Assembly: GCA_002477805.1 (NCBI GenBank)
Contig: DLKQ01000013.1
Location: 82,375-95,069, forward strand
From: Christensenella sp. UBA7584
GTDB lineage: Bacteria; Bacillota; Clostridia; Christensenellales; UBA1242
DNA: 12,695 bases
Direction of reading: 5' to 3'
Positions within the stretch are counted from its first letter, which is position 1. Each line of letters starts with the position of its first letter. Made by a program: the position numbers and the translations under genes. Below the pieces are notes generated by a model. The model was not told the DNA's origin, did no database searches, and worked only from the letters and a program-made list of their open reading frames with translations. Below, piece by piece: positions 6,583 to 12,695 of the stretch.

Positions 6583-6630
6583 TGTTACAAAAGATAAACT
6601 AAATTATGTTACAAAAGATAAACTAAATTA
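6583..6630. repeat. Perfect 24-bp tandem duplication after gyrB
   Basis: Two identical 24-bp units, starting TGTTACAAAAGATAAAC, occupy 6583-6606 and 6607-6630, beginning 10 nt after the gyrB stop. The lack of any mismatch marks a recent event. A weak promoter-like pair, TTGTTA (6582-6587) and TATGTT (6605-6610) with 17 bp between, spans the first unit. The rest of the 114-bp spacer holds only the ribosome binding site of the next gene. Confidence 0.95.
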
Positions 6631-6686
6631 CAAATCTTAGGTAATTTTAGAGAGGGGTTTATAAAAATTAAAGGTAGGGAGAAATT

Positions 6687-7181
6687 ATGTCTAAAGAAAC
6701 AATTAATAATCCATCTTGTGCGGTAGATGAGGTAATTAGTAAAAAAATGCAAATTTCAGAAGATGAGGCACTTATACAAAAGGAAAAAGTGGAGACTTGC
6801 GAGCAGGAGCTCAAAAGAATAGAAAGAGAAAAATTAATTGAGGAAAGACTTGCTAAAGGTGAGCTTATTGATGACTTTGTAGAAGAAGAGAAAGTTGAGG
6901 AAGAAGATGAAGAGGAAGAAATTAGTCCTGAAGCAAGACGTATAGAAGAGCTTTATTTCGCTTACTACAACGGACAAATGACAGAAGAAGAAGTTTCTGA
7001 CGAGATATTTATAGATGACCTTGACCGAGCAAAGCGTGAAATATTTTTACAAAAGGAAGGAAAAACTCCAGAAGAACTTGGAGAACTTATTGATGAAGCA
7101 AGAATGAGAATTCTTACTGCAAGAACGCTTTTTGTAAAATCTATATTAGGTTGTTATGATGATGAAGATGAAGAATATTAA
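6687..7181 (+). CDS. Highly acidic protein of unknown function
   Basis: I do not recognise this 164-residue protein. By direct count 52 residues are Glu or Asp against 23 Lys or Arg, so it is strongly negative. Residues about 23-60 are charged and heptad-like and could form a coiled coil. An uninterrupted acidic region follows (about 62-79, with EEEDEEEE at 71-78), then a mixed helical-looking part (81-154, with ELYFAYYNGQ at 88-97) and an acidic tail DDEDEEY (158-164). No signal peptide or membrane segment is seen, so it is probably cytoplasmic. AGGGAG (6676-6681) six bases before the ATG supports the start. Its place between gyrB and gyrA, which usually adjoin, suggests co-expression with gyrase. 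A link to gyrase, or a DNA-mimic role suggested by the charge, is speculation. Confidence 0.85.
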   Translation: MSKETINNPSCAVDEVISKKMQISEDEALIQKEKVETCEQELKRIEREKLIEERLAKGELIDDFVEEEKVEEEDEEEEISPEARRIEELYFAYYNGQMTEEEVSDEIFIDDLDRAKREIFLQKEGKTPEELGELIDEARMRILTARTLFVKSILGCYDDEDEEY

Positions 7182-7558
7182 TATAAATTACCAAATAAAA
7201 AAGAATTAAAAACTATTAGTAGTAACAACATAAAAACACTAAAAAACAAAACCAAAAGATTTATCTAAAATGTAAATTAAATTTCAAAATATACTTATTA
7301 TGCCTACAAATTTAAAAAGGTAAAAAGTTGTAAATTTAAAATTTAAAAATTATTAGACCTGAAATTTAAAAGCACAGAATATTTACAAAATTAATGTTTT
7401 ACAAATTTCAAATTTTAAATATTTTAAAGAATACTTTTAAATATCTGAACAAATAAAAAAATTACTTAAAAAGGACAAAAAGTGCCATTTTGTGACACCA
7501 AAAGCAAAAATGCACTAAACCAAAAAAGCCAATCATACAGTGGAGGAATAAATTTAAA
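7182..7558. other. A-rich spacer before gyrA
   Basis: No gene is visible in these 377 bases. The + strand is A-rich and low in complexity, with eight AAATTT hexamers between 7279 and 7415. A weak promoter-like pair, TTTACA (7398-7403) and TATTTT (7420-7425, 16-bp spacing), could serve gyrA. ACAAAA and TTTTGT near 7474-7493 could form a small hairpin. There is no clear terminator after the acidic gene. The gyrA ribosome binding site TGGAGGA is at 7541-7547. Confidence 0.6.
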
Positions 7559-10207
7559 ATGGAAGATGGAAAGGAAACGATAATAGACAAAGAAAGCCAA
7601 ATAGTCAAGGTTCCTGTTGTTGATGAGATGAAAAAGAGTTTTATTGCTTATGCTATGGCAGTAAATGTTTCTCGTGCAATTCCTGATGTTCGTGATGGAC
7701 TCAAACCAGTTCACCGCCGTATTCTTTATTCGATGAGTGAACTCAATCTTTACAGCGACAAGCCATATCGTAAATGTGCTCGTATTGTTGGTGATGTATT
7801 AGGAAAATACCACCCTCACGGTGATAGTGCGGTTTATGAAGCTTTGGTGCGTTTTGCGCAAGATTTTACTCTTCGCTGTCCTTTGGTTGACGGACACGGA
7901 AACTTTGGTAGTGTTGACGGTGACCCAGCTGCAGCGATGCGTTATACTGAGGCGAGACTGAGCAAAATTGCGGGTGAAATGCTTAGAGATTTGGACAAAG
8001 ATAGCGTAGATTTTGCGCCAAACTTTGATGACACTCTTATGCAACCAGTAGTGCTCCCTAGTCGTTTTCCAAACTTACTTGTAAATGGTGCTGACGGAAT
8101 TGCTGTAGGTATGGCAACTTCTATTCCTACACACAACCTTGGCGAAGTTATTGACGGTGTAATTGCTCTTATTAACAACCCAGAGATTACTATTGATGAA
8201 CTTATGGACTACATCAAAGCTCCTGATTACCCAACTGGCGGAATTATTATGGGCAGAATGGGTATTAGACAGGCATACAAAACAGGTCACGGAAAAGTGG
8301 TTGTTCGTGGAAAATGTGAGATAGAAGAAGATGAAAATCAACGTTTTCATATTATTATCACCGAAATTCCTCATCAGGTCAACAAAGCACTCCTTATTAT
8401 GCAAATGGCAGGGCTTGTGAAAGACAAGAAAATTGAAGGTATTTCAGATATTCGTGAAGAGAGTGACCGAGATGGTTTGCGTATTGTGGTAGATATCAAG
8501 CGTGATGCAAACCCGCAAGTGGTTCTCAACCTTTTATACAAACACAGTCAACTGCAAATTTCAAACGGAATTACATTTTTGGCACTTGTAAATAGAGAAC
8601 CAAAAATTCTTAACTTAAAAGAAATGCTCTACTATTACTTAGAGCACCAAAAACAAATTATTTTACGCAGAACGCGTTATGACTTAGAAAAAGCCAAAGA
8701 GCGTGAACACATTGTAGAAGGGCTTGTTCTAGCGCTTTTAAACATTGATGAAGTAGTAAAAATTATTCGCTCTAGTAAAGAAAGACAAGAAGCACTTACT
8801 CAGCTTATGGAAAAACTTTCTCTTAGCGAAAAACAAGCAAATGCCATTTTGGAAATGAGACTTGTTCGCCTTACTGCTCTTGAAATTCACAAACTTCAAG
8901 AAGAGCTTGCCGAGCTAAAAGAATTCTGCAAGGAAATGCAAAGTATTTTAGACAGCCCAAACAAAGTTTTGGCTATCATTGCAAAAGAGCTTACCGAAAT
9001 TAAAGAAAAATACGCGACTCCAAGATGTACTCAAATTTCACACGATGTTGGTAGCATTGACTTAGAGGACTTAATCGCTAAAGAAGATATGGTTGTTTCA
9101 ATGACAAACCAAGGTTATATCAAGCGTATGGCGGTTGGGGAATACCACACTCAAAATCGTGGTGGAGTTGGAGTGGTTGCACACAAGACAAAAGATAGCG
9201 ATTTTGTAGATAAAATGTTTATTGCAAACACTCACGACAATCTTATGTTCTTCACTAACAAGGGAAAAGTTTACACAATAAAAACTTATGAAGTGCCTGA
9301 GGCAAGCAAGGGTAGCAAAGGTCGTGCAATAGTGAACCTACTGCAAGTTGAACAAGACGAAAAAGTTACCGCAGTTATTTGTAAAAACAAAACTCTTTCA
9401 AGCGAAAATATGTTCCTCGTAATGGCTACTGAAAAAGGTTTAATCAAAAAGACTCGCCTTTCTGAATTTGACAATATTAGGCAAGTCGGCAAAAAGGCAA
9501 TTGTGTTTGAAGATGAATCTGACCAATTAGTTAGTGTTCAGATTTCAAATGGAAATGAAGATGTTTTAGTTGCTTCCTCTGGCGGAAAATGTATTCGTTT
9601 CTCAGAAAAGGATATTCGCCCAAGTGGTAGAGGCAGTCGCGGTGTGAGAGCAATGAGGCTCTTAGACGATGCGAAACTTGTTGATATGTGTGTAATGAAA
9701 GAAAATTGTGAACTTCTCACTATTACTGAAAACGGGTTCGGAAAGCGTGTTAAACCAGTTGATTACAGAAGACAAACTCGTGGTGGAATTGGTGTCAGCG
9801 CAGGAAAACTAAACGAAAAAACAGGTATGGTCGTTGCATTAAAGCAAATCGAAGTGGGCGATGATATCCTTATTATCACAGACGGTGGAGTTACAATTAG
9901 GGTTAGCTCAAACGATGTTAGACTTCTCAGCCGAAATAGTATGGGTGTGAAAATGATGAGGCTTAGGGGCGATAGTAAAATTGCTTCAGTTGCGGTTCTT
10001 GCTCCTGATGAAGAAAGCAAAGAAATTGACCCAAAAGTAGTAGCAAAGGAAGTTCAGGAAATTGAAGAAAATGTTGAGGGCGTAATCGTTGCTCAGCACG
10101 AACACAAAATTAACCCAGATATTGATATGAATATTTCTATTCCATCGCTAGACCTTTCGGACGACTTAGACAAAGAGCCAGAACAAAAACAGCAAGATGA
10201 GGAGTAA
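7559..10207 (+). CDS. gyrA: DNA gyrase subunit A
   Basis: GyrA cuts and rejoins DNA and wraps it for negative supercoiling. It has 882 residues, longer than the 821 of B. subtilis. The breakage-reunion domain contains the catalytic Tyr129 in AAAMRYTE and the quinolone region GKYHPHGDSAVYE (82-94), with Ser90 and Glu94, the residues typical of susceptible Gram-positive enzymes. A coiled-coil part (about 365-480) leads to the C-terminal beta-pinwheel (about 500-815). The GyrA box in the first blade reads QNRGGVG (532-538) rather than the usual Q(R/K)RGG(R/K)G, and a related QTRGGIG occurs at 739-745. An acidic tail covers about 815-882. GGAGG ends 12 nt before the ATG, rather long spacing, but no alternative start exists nearby. 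A ParC identity is less likely given the gyrB context and full-length pinwheel. Confidence 0.95.
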   Translation: MEDGKETIIDKESQIVKVPVVDEMKKSFIAYAMAVNVSRAIPDVRDGLKPVHRRILYSMSELNLYSDKPYRKCARIVGDVLGKYHPHGDSAVYEALVRFAQDFTLRCPLVDGHGNFGSVDGDPAAAMRYTEARLSKIAGEMLRDLDKDSVDFAPNFDDTLMQPVVLPSRFPNLLVNGADGIAVGMATSIPTHNLGEVIDGVIALINNPEITIDELMDYIKAPDYPTGGIIMGRMGIRQAYKTGHGKVVVRGKCEIEEDENQRFHIIITEIPHQVNKALLIMQMAGLVKDKKIEGISDIREESDRDGLRIVVDIKRDANPQVVLNLLYKHSQLQISNGITFLALVNREPKILNLKEMLYYYLEHQKQIILRRTRYDLEKAKEREHIVEGLVLALLNIDEVVKIIRSSKERQEALTQLMEKLSLSEKQANAILEMRLVRLTALEIHKLQEELAELKEFCKEMQSILDSPNKVLAIIAKELTEIKEKYATPRCTQISHDVGSIDLEDLIAKEDMVVSMTNQGYIKRMAVGEYHTQNRGGVGVVAHKTKDSDFVDKMFIANTHDNLMFFTNKGKVYTIKTYEVPEASKGSKGRAIVNLLQVEQDEKVTAVICKNKTLSSENMFLVMATEKGLIKKTRLSEFDNIRQVGKKAIVFEDESDQLVSVQISNGNEDVLVASSGGKCIRFSEKDIRPSGRGSRGVRAMRLLDDAKLVDMCVMKENCELLTITENGFGKRVKPVDYRRQTRGGIGVSAGKLNEKTGMVVALKQIEVGDDILIITDGGVTIRVSSNDVRLLSRNSMGVKMMRLRGDSKIASVAVLAPDEESKEIDPKVVAKEVQEIEENVEGVIVAQHEHKINPDIDMNISIPSLDLSDDLDKEPEQKQQDEE

Positions 10208-10224
10208 AATATACTCCTCTTCTT
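10199..10224 (+). terminator. Terminator-like hairpin at gyrA stop
   Basis: GAGGAGTA (10199-10206) and TACTCCTC (10212-10219) form a perfect 8-bp stem with a 5-nt loop. It overlaps the gyrA stop codon and is followed by TTCTT, a short, imperfect U-tract. It would end or attenuate the gyrA transcript. Confidence 0.55.
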
Positions 10225-10226
10225 AA

Positions 10227-10510
10227 GTTAAAACCGACAAAAATTAGACAAAAAGAAGTTAAACCTAACAAAAGACAAAAATTAGATGAAAATAAACCAA
10301 ACATAATTAAAACAAAAATTAAGCGGACACATACTTAAAAGCTAACAAAAGACAAAAATCAGGTAAAAATAAGTCAAACCTAACTTAGGTTAAAACAGAC
10401 TAAGTAAAATCTAAAATTAAAAACAAAAAAATAATGGAAAGCTAGTTTTTATTGGCATATTAAAACTAAGCCAAACAAGTTAGTTGTTATTGGTGAACTA
10501 AATTAAAAAC
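10227..10510. repeat. Degenerate 38-bp tandem array after gyrA
   Basis: Units begin at 10227, 10265, 10303, 10342, 10380, 10441 and 10479, that is 38-39 bp steps with one truncated unit at 10418-10440. The units at 10265-10302 and 10342-10379 match at 33 of 38 positions and share CTAACAAAAGACAAAAAT and a CAAAC end. The last two share GYTAGTTNTTATTGG, 38 bp apart. The array fills the whole spacer from the gyrA hairpin to the ribosome binding site of the next gene. It has no reading frame of note; function is unknown. Confidence 0.8.
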
Positions 10511-10522
10511 AAGGAGAGAATC

Positions 10523-10894
10523 GTGATTGTATTTAACAAGCATATTAAAGAAGAATTAAGAAGGCTTGAAATCATTTTAGACCAAATAGAATGTCCAAAT
10601 GATGCCTATCTTTTGATTGGGTATTTTTACGAACAAATAAGTAACAAACCTGAGATGAATTATGAAGCAACTTATGATTTGGGGGAAATTTTACAGGCAA
10701 AAACAATTAAATATATAGAAAAGGTTTTGACGCCAAAGGACGCAGTAGTTTTGGAGATTATAAAATACAAGAAAGCACCAAACGGGTATTTGATTATATA
10801 CAACGAGTTTAATGACTCACGCCAAACAAAACTAGAAATTTTTAAAGAGCGCGAAAAAGGGTTAGAACAAGAAAATTTGCAAAAATCAAATTAA
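10523..10894 (+). CDS. Hypothetical protein, 123 residues
   Basis: I do not recognise this protein. The GTG start is supported by AAGGAG (10511-10516) six bases upstream. It looks soluble and mainly helical: a charged N-terminal helix (1-23), a YLLIGYFYEQ segment (29-38), a central YDLGEILQAK part (51-60), a likely beta segment GYLIIYNEF (88-96) and a charged C-terminal helix (101-123). There is no signal peptide, membrane helix or Cys-rich motif. Codon use resembles its neighbours. It sits alone between a repeat array and a structured spacer, so the context gives no hint of its job. Confidence 0.8.
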   Translation: MIVFNKHIKEELRRLEIILDQIECPNDAYLLIGYFYEQISNKPEMNYEATYDLGEILQAKTIKYIEKVLTPKDAVVLEIIKYKKAPNGYLIIYNEFNDSRQTKLEIFKEREKGLEQENLQKSN

Positions 10895-10896
10895 CA

Positions 10897-10995
10897 CCTA
10901 GCTTGTGCATTTATTATCCAACCAGCCTAGTTTTCACTGTAATGAAAATCCAGAGCTTTTAGTAGCCTAGCTCTGCACAAGCTTCGCATTTTTTG
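10897..10995 (+). ncRNA. Candidate branched structured RNA
   Basis: AGCTTGTGCA (10900-10909) and TGCACAAGCT (10974-10983) are perfectly complementary over 10 bp and enclose two further hairpins. One is TTTTCA (10931-10936) with TGAAAA (10943-10948). The other is CAGAGCT (10951-10957) with AGCTCTG (10969-10975), which shares two bases with the closing stem. This gives a three-way-junction fold, followed by GCATTTTTTG, a short U-run. CCTAG occurs three times (10897, 10926, 10966). The strand is inferred from the U-run and gene direction. It could be a small RNA, a cis element or an elaborate terminator of the upstream gene. I do not match it to a known family. Confidence 0.45.
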
Positions 10996-11012
10996 TAGCT
11001 ACACTATCGGGT

Positions 11013-11067
11013 CAGTCCTAAGATATACGCCAAATTGGCTAAAAGCAGTTTGAAGATGTACGCCAAA
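11013..11067. repeat. 22-nt direct repeat, 33-bp spacing
   Basis: Copies at 11013-11034 and 11046-11067 agree at 18 of 22 positions and share TACGCCAAA. A looser relative with GGGTATAGTCC and GAATATA follows near 11084. The first copy contains the palindrome GCCAAATTGGC (11029-11039). The spacer from 10984 to 11204 is less A-rich than other spacers here and has G-rich patches near 11075-11085 and 11147-11156. I find no promoter of good quality for the next gene in it. Confidence 0.6.
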
Positions 11068-11204
11068 ACACTGTGGTGGGTTGGGTATAGTCCAGTGAAT
11101 ATAAATAATTCAAGGTACTAGCTCAGGGGGTTTAAGTTTAGTTTTAAGGTGGGTGGTTTTCAAATTTTTAATCAAATTTTTAAGTAAGAGCACAAAGGAG
11201 TTTT

Positions 11205-12695
11205 ATGGAAAAAATAGAAATATTAGCACCAGCGGGCAATTTGGAAAATTTCAATGTCGCACTAAATTGTGGTGCAGATGCGGTTTATTTGGGACTTCAG
11301 GGTTTTAATGCAAGGGCTAGGGCTGAAAACTTTACAACTGAAAATATAGCCGAGATTGTTAAAAAAGCCCACCTTTTCGGAGTAAAAGTGTATGTTACCA
11401 CAAACACGCTAGTTTCTGATGACGAAATGCCAAAGTTAATTGAAACAGTAAGGGCTTGTGTTGATGCTAAAGCCGATGCCTTTTTAGTTCAAGACTTTGG
11501 TGTTTTGGCGGTGCTGAAACATTATTTTCAAGGAATAACCTTGCACGCAAGCACCCAAATGGGCATACATAATTTAGCTGGCGCAAAAATAGCTGAAAAA
11601 CTTGGGATTAAACGTGTGGTTCTTTCGCGTGAAACAAAACTTGAGGATATAAAGCTGATAAAACAACACACCAATCTTGAAATAGAGTATTTTGTGCAAG
11701 GTGCATTATGTGTCGCTTTTAGCGGAAATTGTTATCTAAGCTCTTATCTTACTGGCGAAAGTGGTAATAGAGGCAAATGTAAGCAACTTTGCAGGTTACC
11801 TTATTTTAATAATCTAACGGGTGCTGAAGGCTATTTTTTATCACCAAGCGATTTATGTTTACTTAAAAATATTAAAATTTTAAAGGAAGCAGGTGTTTCA
11901 AGTTTTAAAATTGAGGGTAGGCTTAGAAGAGCTGGTTATGTTGGACAGGCTGTAACGAGTTATAAAAAAGCGGTGGAGTTACTTGAACAAGGTGGGCTTG
12001 AAACAAATTTTATAGAGCAGGAGAAGCAAAAGCTCAAAAAGGTTTTCTCACGCGGTGACTTTAATGAAAACGCTTATCTTTTTGGTGGCACGCCAGACAA
12101 AATAATTGATACAAAATGCAATAACCACACAGGCACTAAAATAGGAAAAATTGTGCAAGTAAAACAGTTTAAACCAGGGCTTAGACAAATTGTGATTCAA
12201 AGCACGCACAAGCTTTGCCAAAATGACGGGCTTAAATTTTTTGAAAACGGAAAAGAAGTGGGTAGCCTCGGTGTGGGAAATGTCGAAACTTTAGGTAAAG
12301 ATTTGTACCGAATTTATAGCTCAAGCTTTGTAAAGCCAAATTGGACTGTAAACTTAATTTTGGATTCTAGCTTTGAAAGCAAGTTTCAAAATGAAAAACG
12401 AAAATTAAAAATAAACGCAAAAGTGACAGCAAAATTAGGTCAAAAATTAAGGCTTGAACTTTCATTTAAAAATATTAATGCAACTTTGGAAAGCGATTTT
12501 GTTTGTCAGGAGGCGAAAACAAGCAAGACTGATTTTGATGAAATAAAAACTCAAGTTTCAAAACTTGGTGAGGATTTTTCTCTTGACAAAATTGAAATTA
12601 CTGCCGAAAATATTTTCTTGCCAAAATCGGTAATTAATGAGCTAAGGCGAAACACAATCAAGCTTTTGGAAGAAAAAATAATTGCCGAAAACGAA
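11205..12695 (+). CDS. U32 family peptidase-like protein (3' end cut off)
   Basis: The frame is open for 497 codons to the window edge, so the C-terminus is missing. The start is ATG with AAAGGAG four bases upstream. The N-terminus ILAPAGNLENFNVAL and GADAVYLG (23-30) are typical of the U32 TIM-barrel. The family signature is complete: E161, F163, G166, A167, L168, C169, G174, C176, L178, S179. SGNRGKCKQLCRLPY (186-200) adds C192 and C196, and SFKIEGR (233-239) follows. Residues about 310-490 fit the extra region of long Firmicutes U32 proteins. Members called peptidases include RlhA and TrhP, which act in hydroxylation of 23S rRNA or tRNA, so RNA modification is more likely than proteolysis. 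Which subgroup it belongs to cannot be settled here. Confidence 0.92.
   Translation, partial: MEKIEILAPAGNLENFNVALNCGADAVYLGLQGFNARARAENFTTENIAEIVKKAHLFGVKVYVTTNTLVSDDEMPKLIETVRACVDAKADAFLVQDFGVLAVLKHYFQGITLHASTQMGIHNLAGAKIAEKLGIKRVVLSRETKLEDIKLIKQHTNLEIEYFVQGALCVAFSGNCYLSSYLTGESGNRGKCKQLCRLPYFNNLTGAEGYFLSPSDLCLLKNIKILKEAGVSSFKIEGRLRRAGYVGQAVTSYKKAVELLEQGGLETNFIEQEKQKLKKVFSRGDFNENAYLFGGTPDKIIDTKCNNHTGTKIGKIVQVKQFKPGLRQIVIQSTHKLCQNDGLKFFENGKEVGSLGVGNVETLGKDLYRIYSSSFVKPNWTVNLILDSSFESKFQNEKRKLKINAKVTAKLGQKLRLELSFKNINATLESDFVCQEAKTSKTDFDEIKTQVSKLGEDFSLDKIEITAENIFLPKSVINELRRNTIKLLEEKIIAENE

Noticed and set aside
11115..11175. tRNA-like sequence: TAGCTCAGGGGG resembling a D-arm, with GGTTTTCAAAT later
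   Set aside because: The D-stem partner GAGC, an anticodon arm and a matching acceptor stem are missing, so no cloverleaf forms.

Overview
The window is a replication-origin neighbourhood of a low-GC Gram-positive bacterium, most likely an uncultured Clostridia-type member of the Bacillota. Evidence for this is the gene order dnaA, recF, gyrB, gyrA all on the + strand, strong AGGAGG-type ribosome binding sites, TTGACA/TATAAT-type promoters, a 635-residue GyrB of Gram-positive length, standard stop codons (TGA ends recF), and very AT-rich spacers. I cannot name the genus from sequence alone.

Positions 1-1714 carry no convincing gene and look like the origin plus the dnaA control region. Two perfect DnaA boxes lie at the left edge (33-41 and 54-62), so part of the origin may be cut off. 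They are followed by an AT-only stretch with repeated blocks (about 216-400, a candidate unwinding region), a T-rich zone built from a degenerate tandem repeat of about 35 bp (690-1257), a hairpin with a CGCGCG centre (1284-1310), a switch to purine-rich + strand near 1320, an extended -10 promoter (1414-1443), and a dnaA leader made of 22-bp and then 11-12-bp repeats.

dnaA (1715-3094) ends in its own terminator. The beta-clamp gene dnaN, which normally sits between dnaA and recF, is absent; a 500-bp spacer with two terminators, short repeats and a recF promoter replaces it. recF (GTG start at 3595) overlaps gyrB by 4 bp. A very acidic 164-residue protein of unknown function separates gyrB from gyrA. 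After gyrA come a terminator-like hairpin, a 38-bp tandem repeat array, an unrecognised 123-residue protein, a compact stretch able to fold into a branched RNA, and a U32-family protein running off the right edge.

The known genes form one functional group: DnaA opens the origin, gyrase removes positive supercoils, and RecF supports repair of stalled forks. The most unusual property is that most of the spacers contain a different short-period, diverged tandem repeat (35, 22, 11-12, 25, about 31, 24, 38 and 33 bp). The strongest candidates for something undescribed are the 35-bp origin array, the repeated dnaA leader, the branched RNA candidate at 10897-10995 and the acidic protein beside gyrase.
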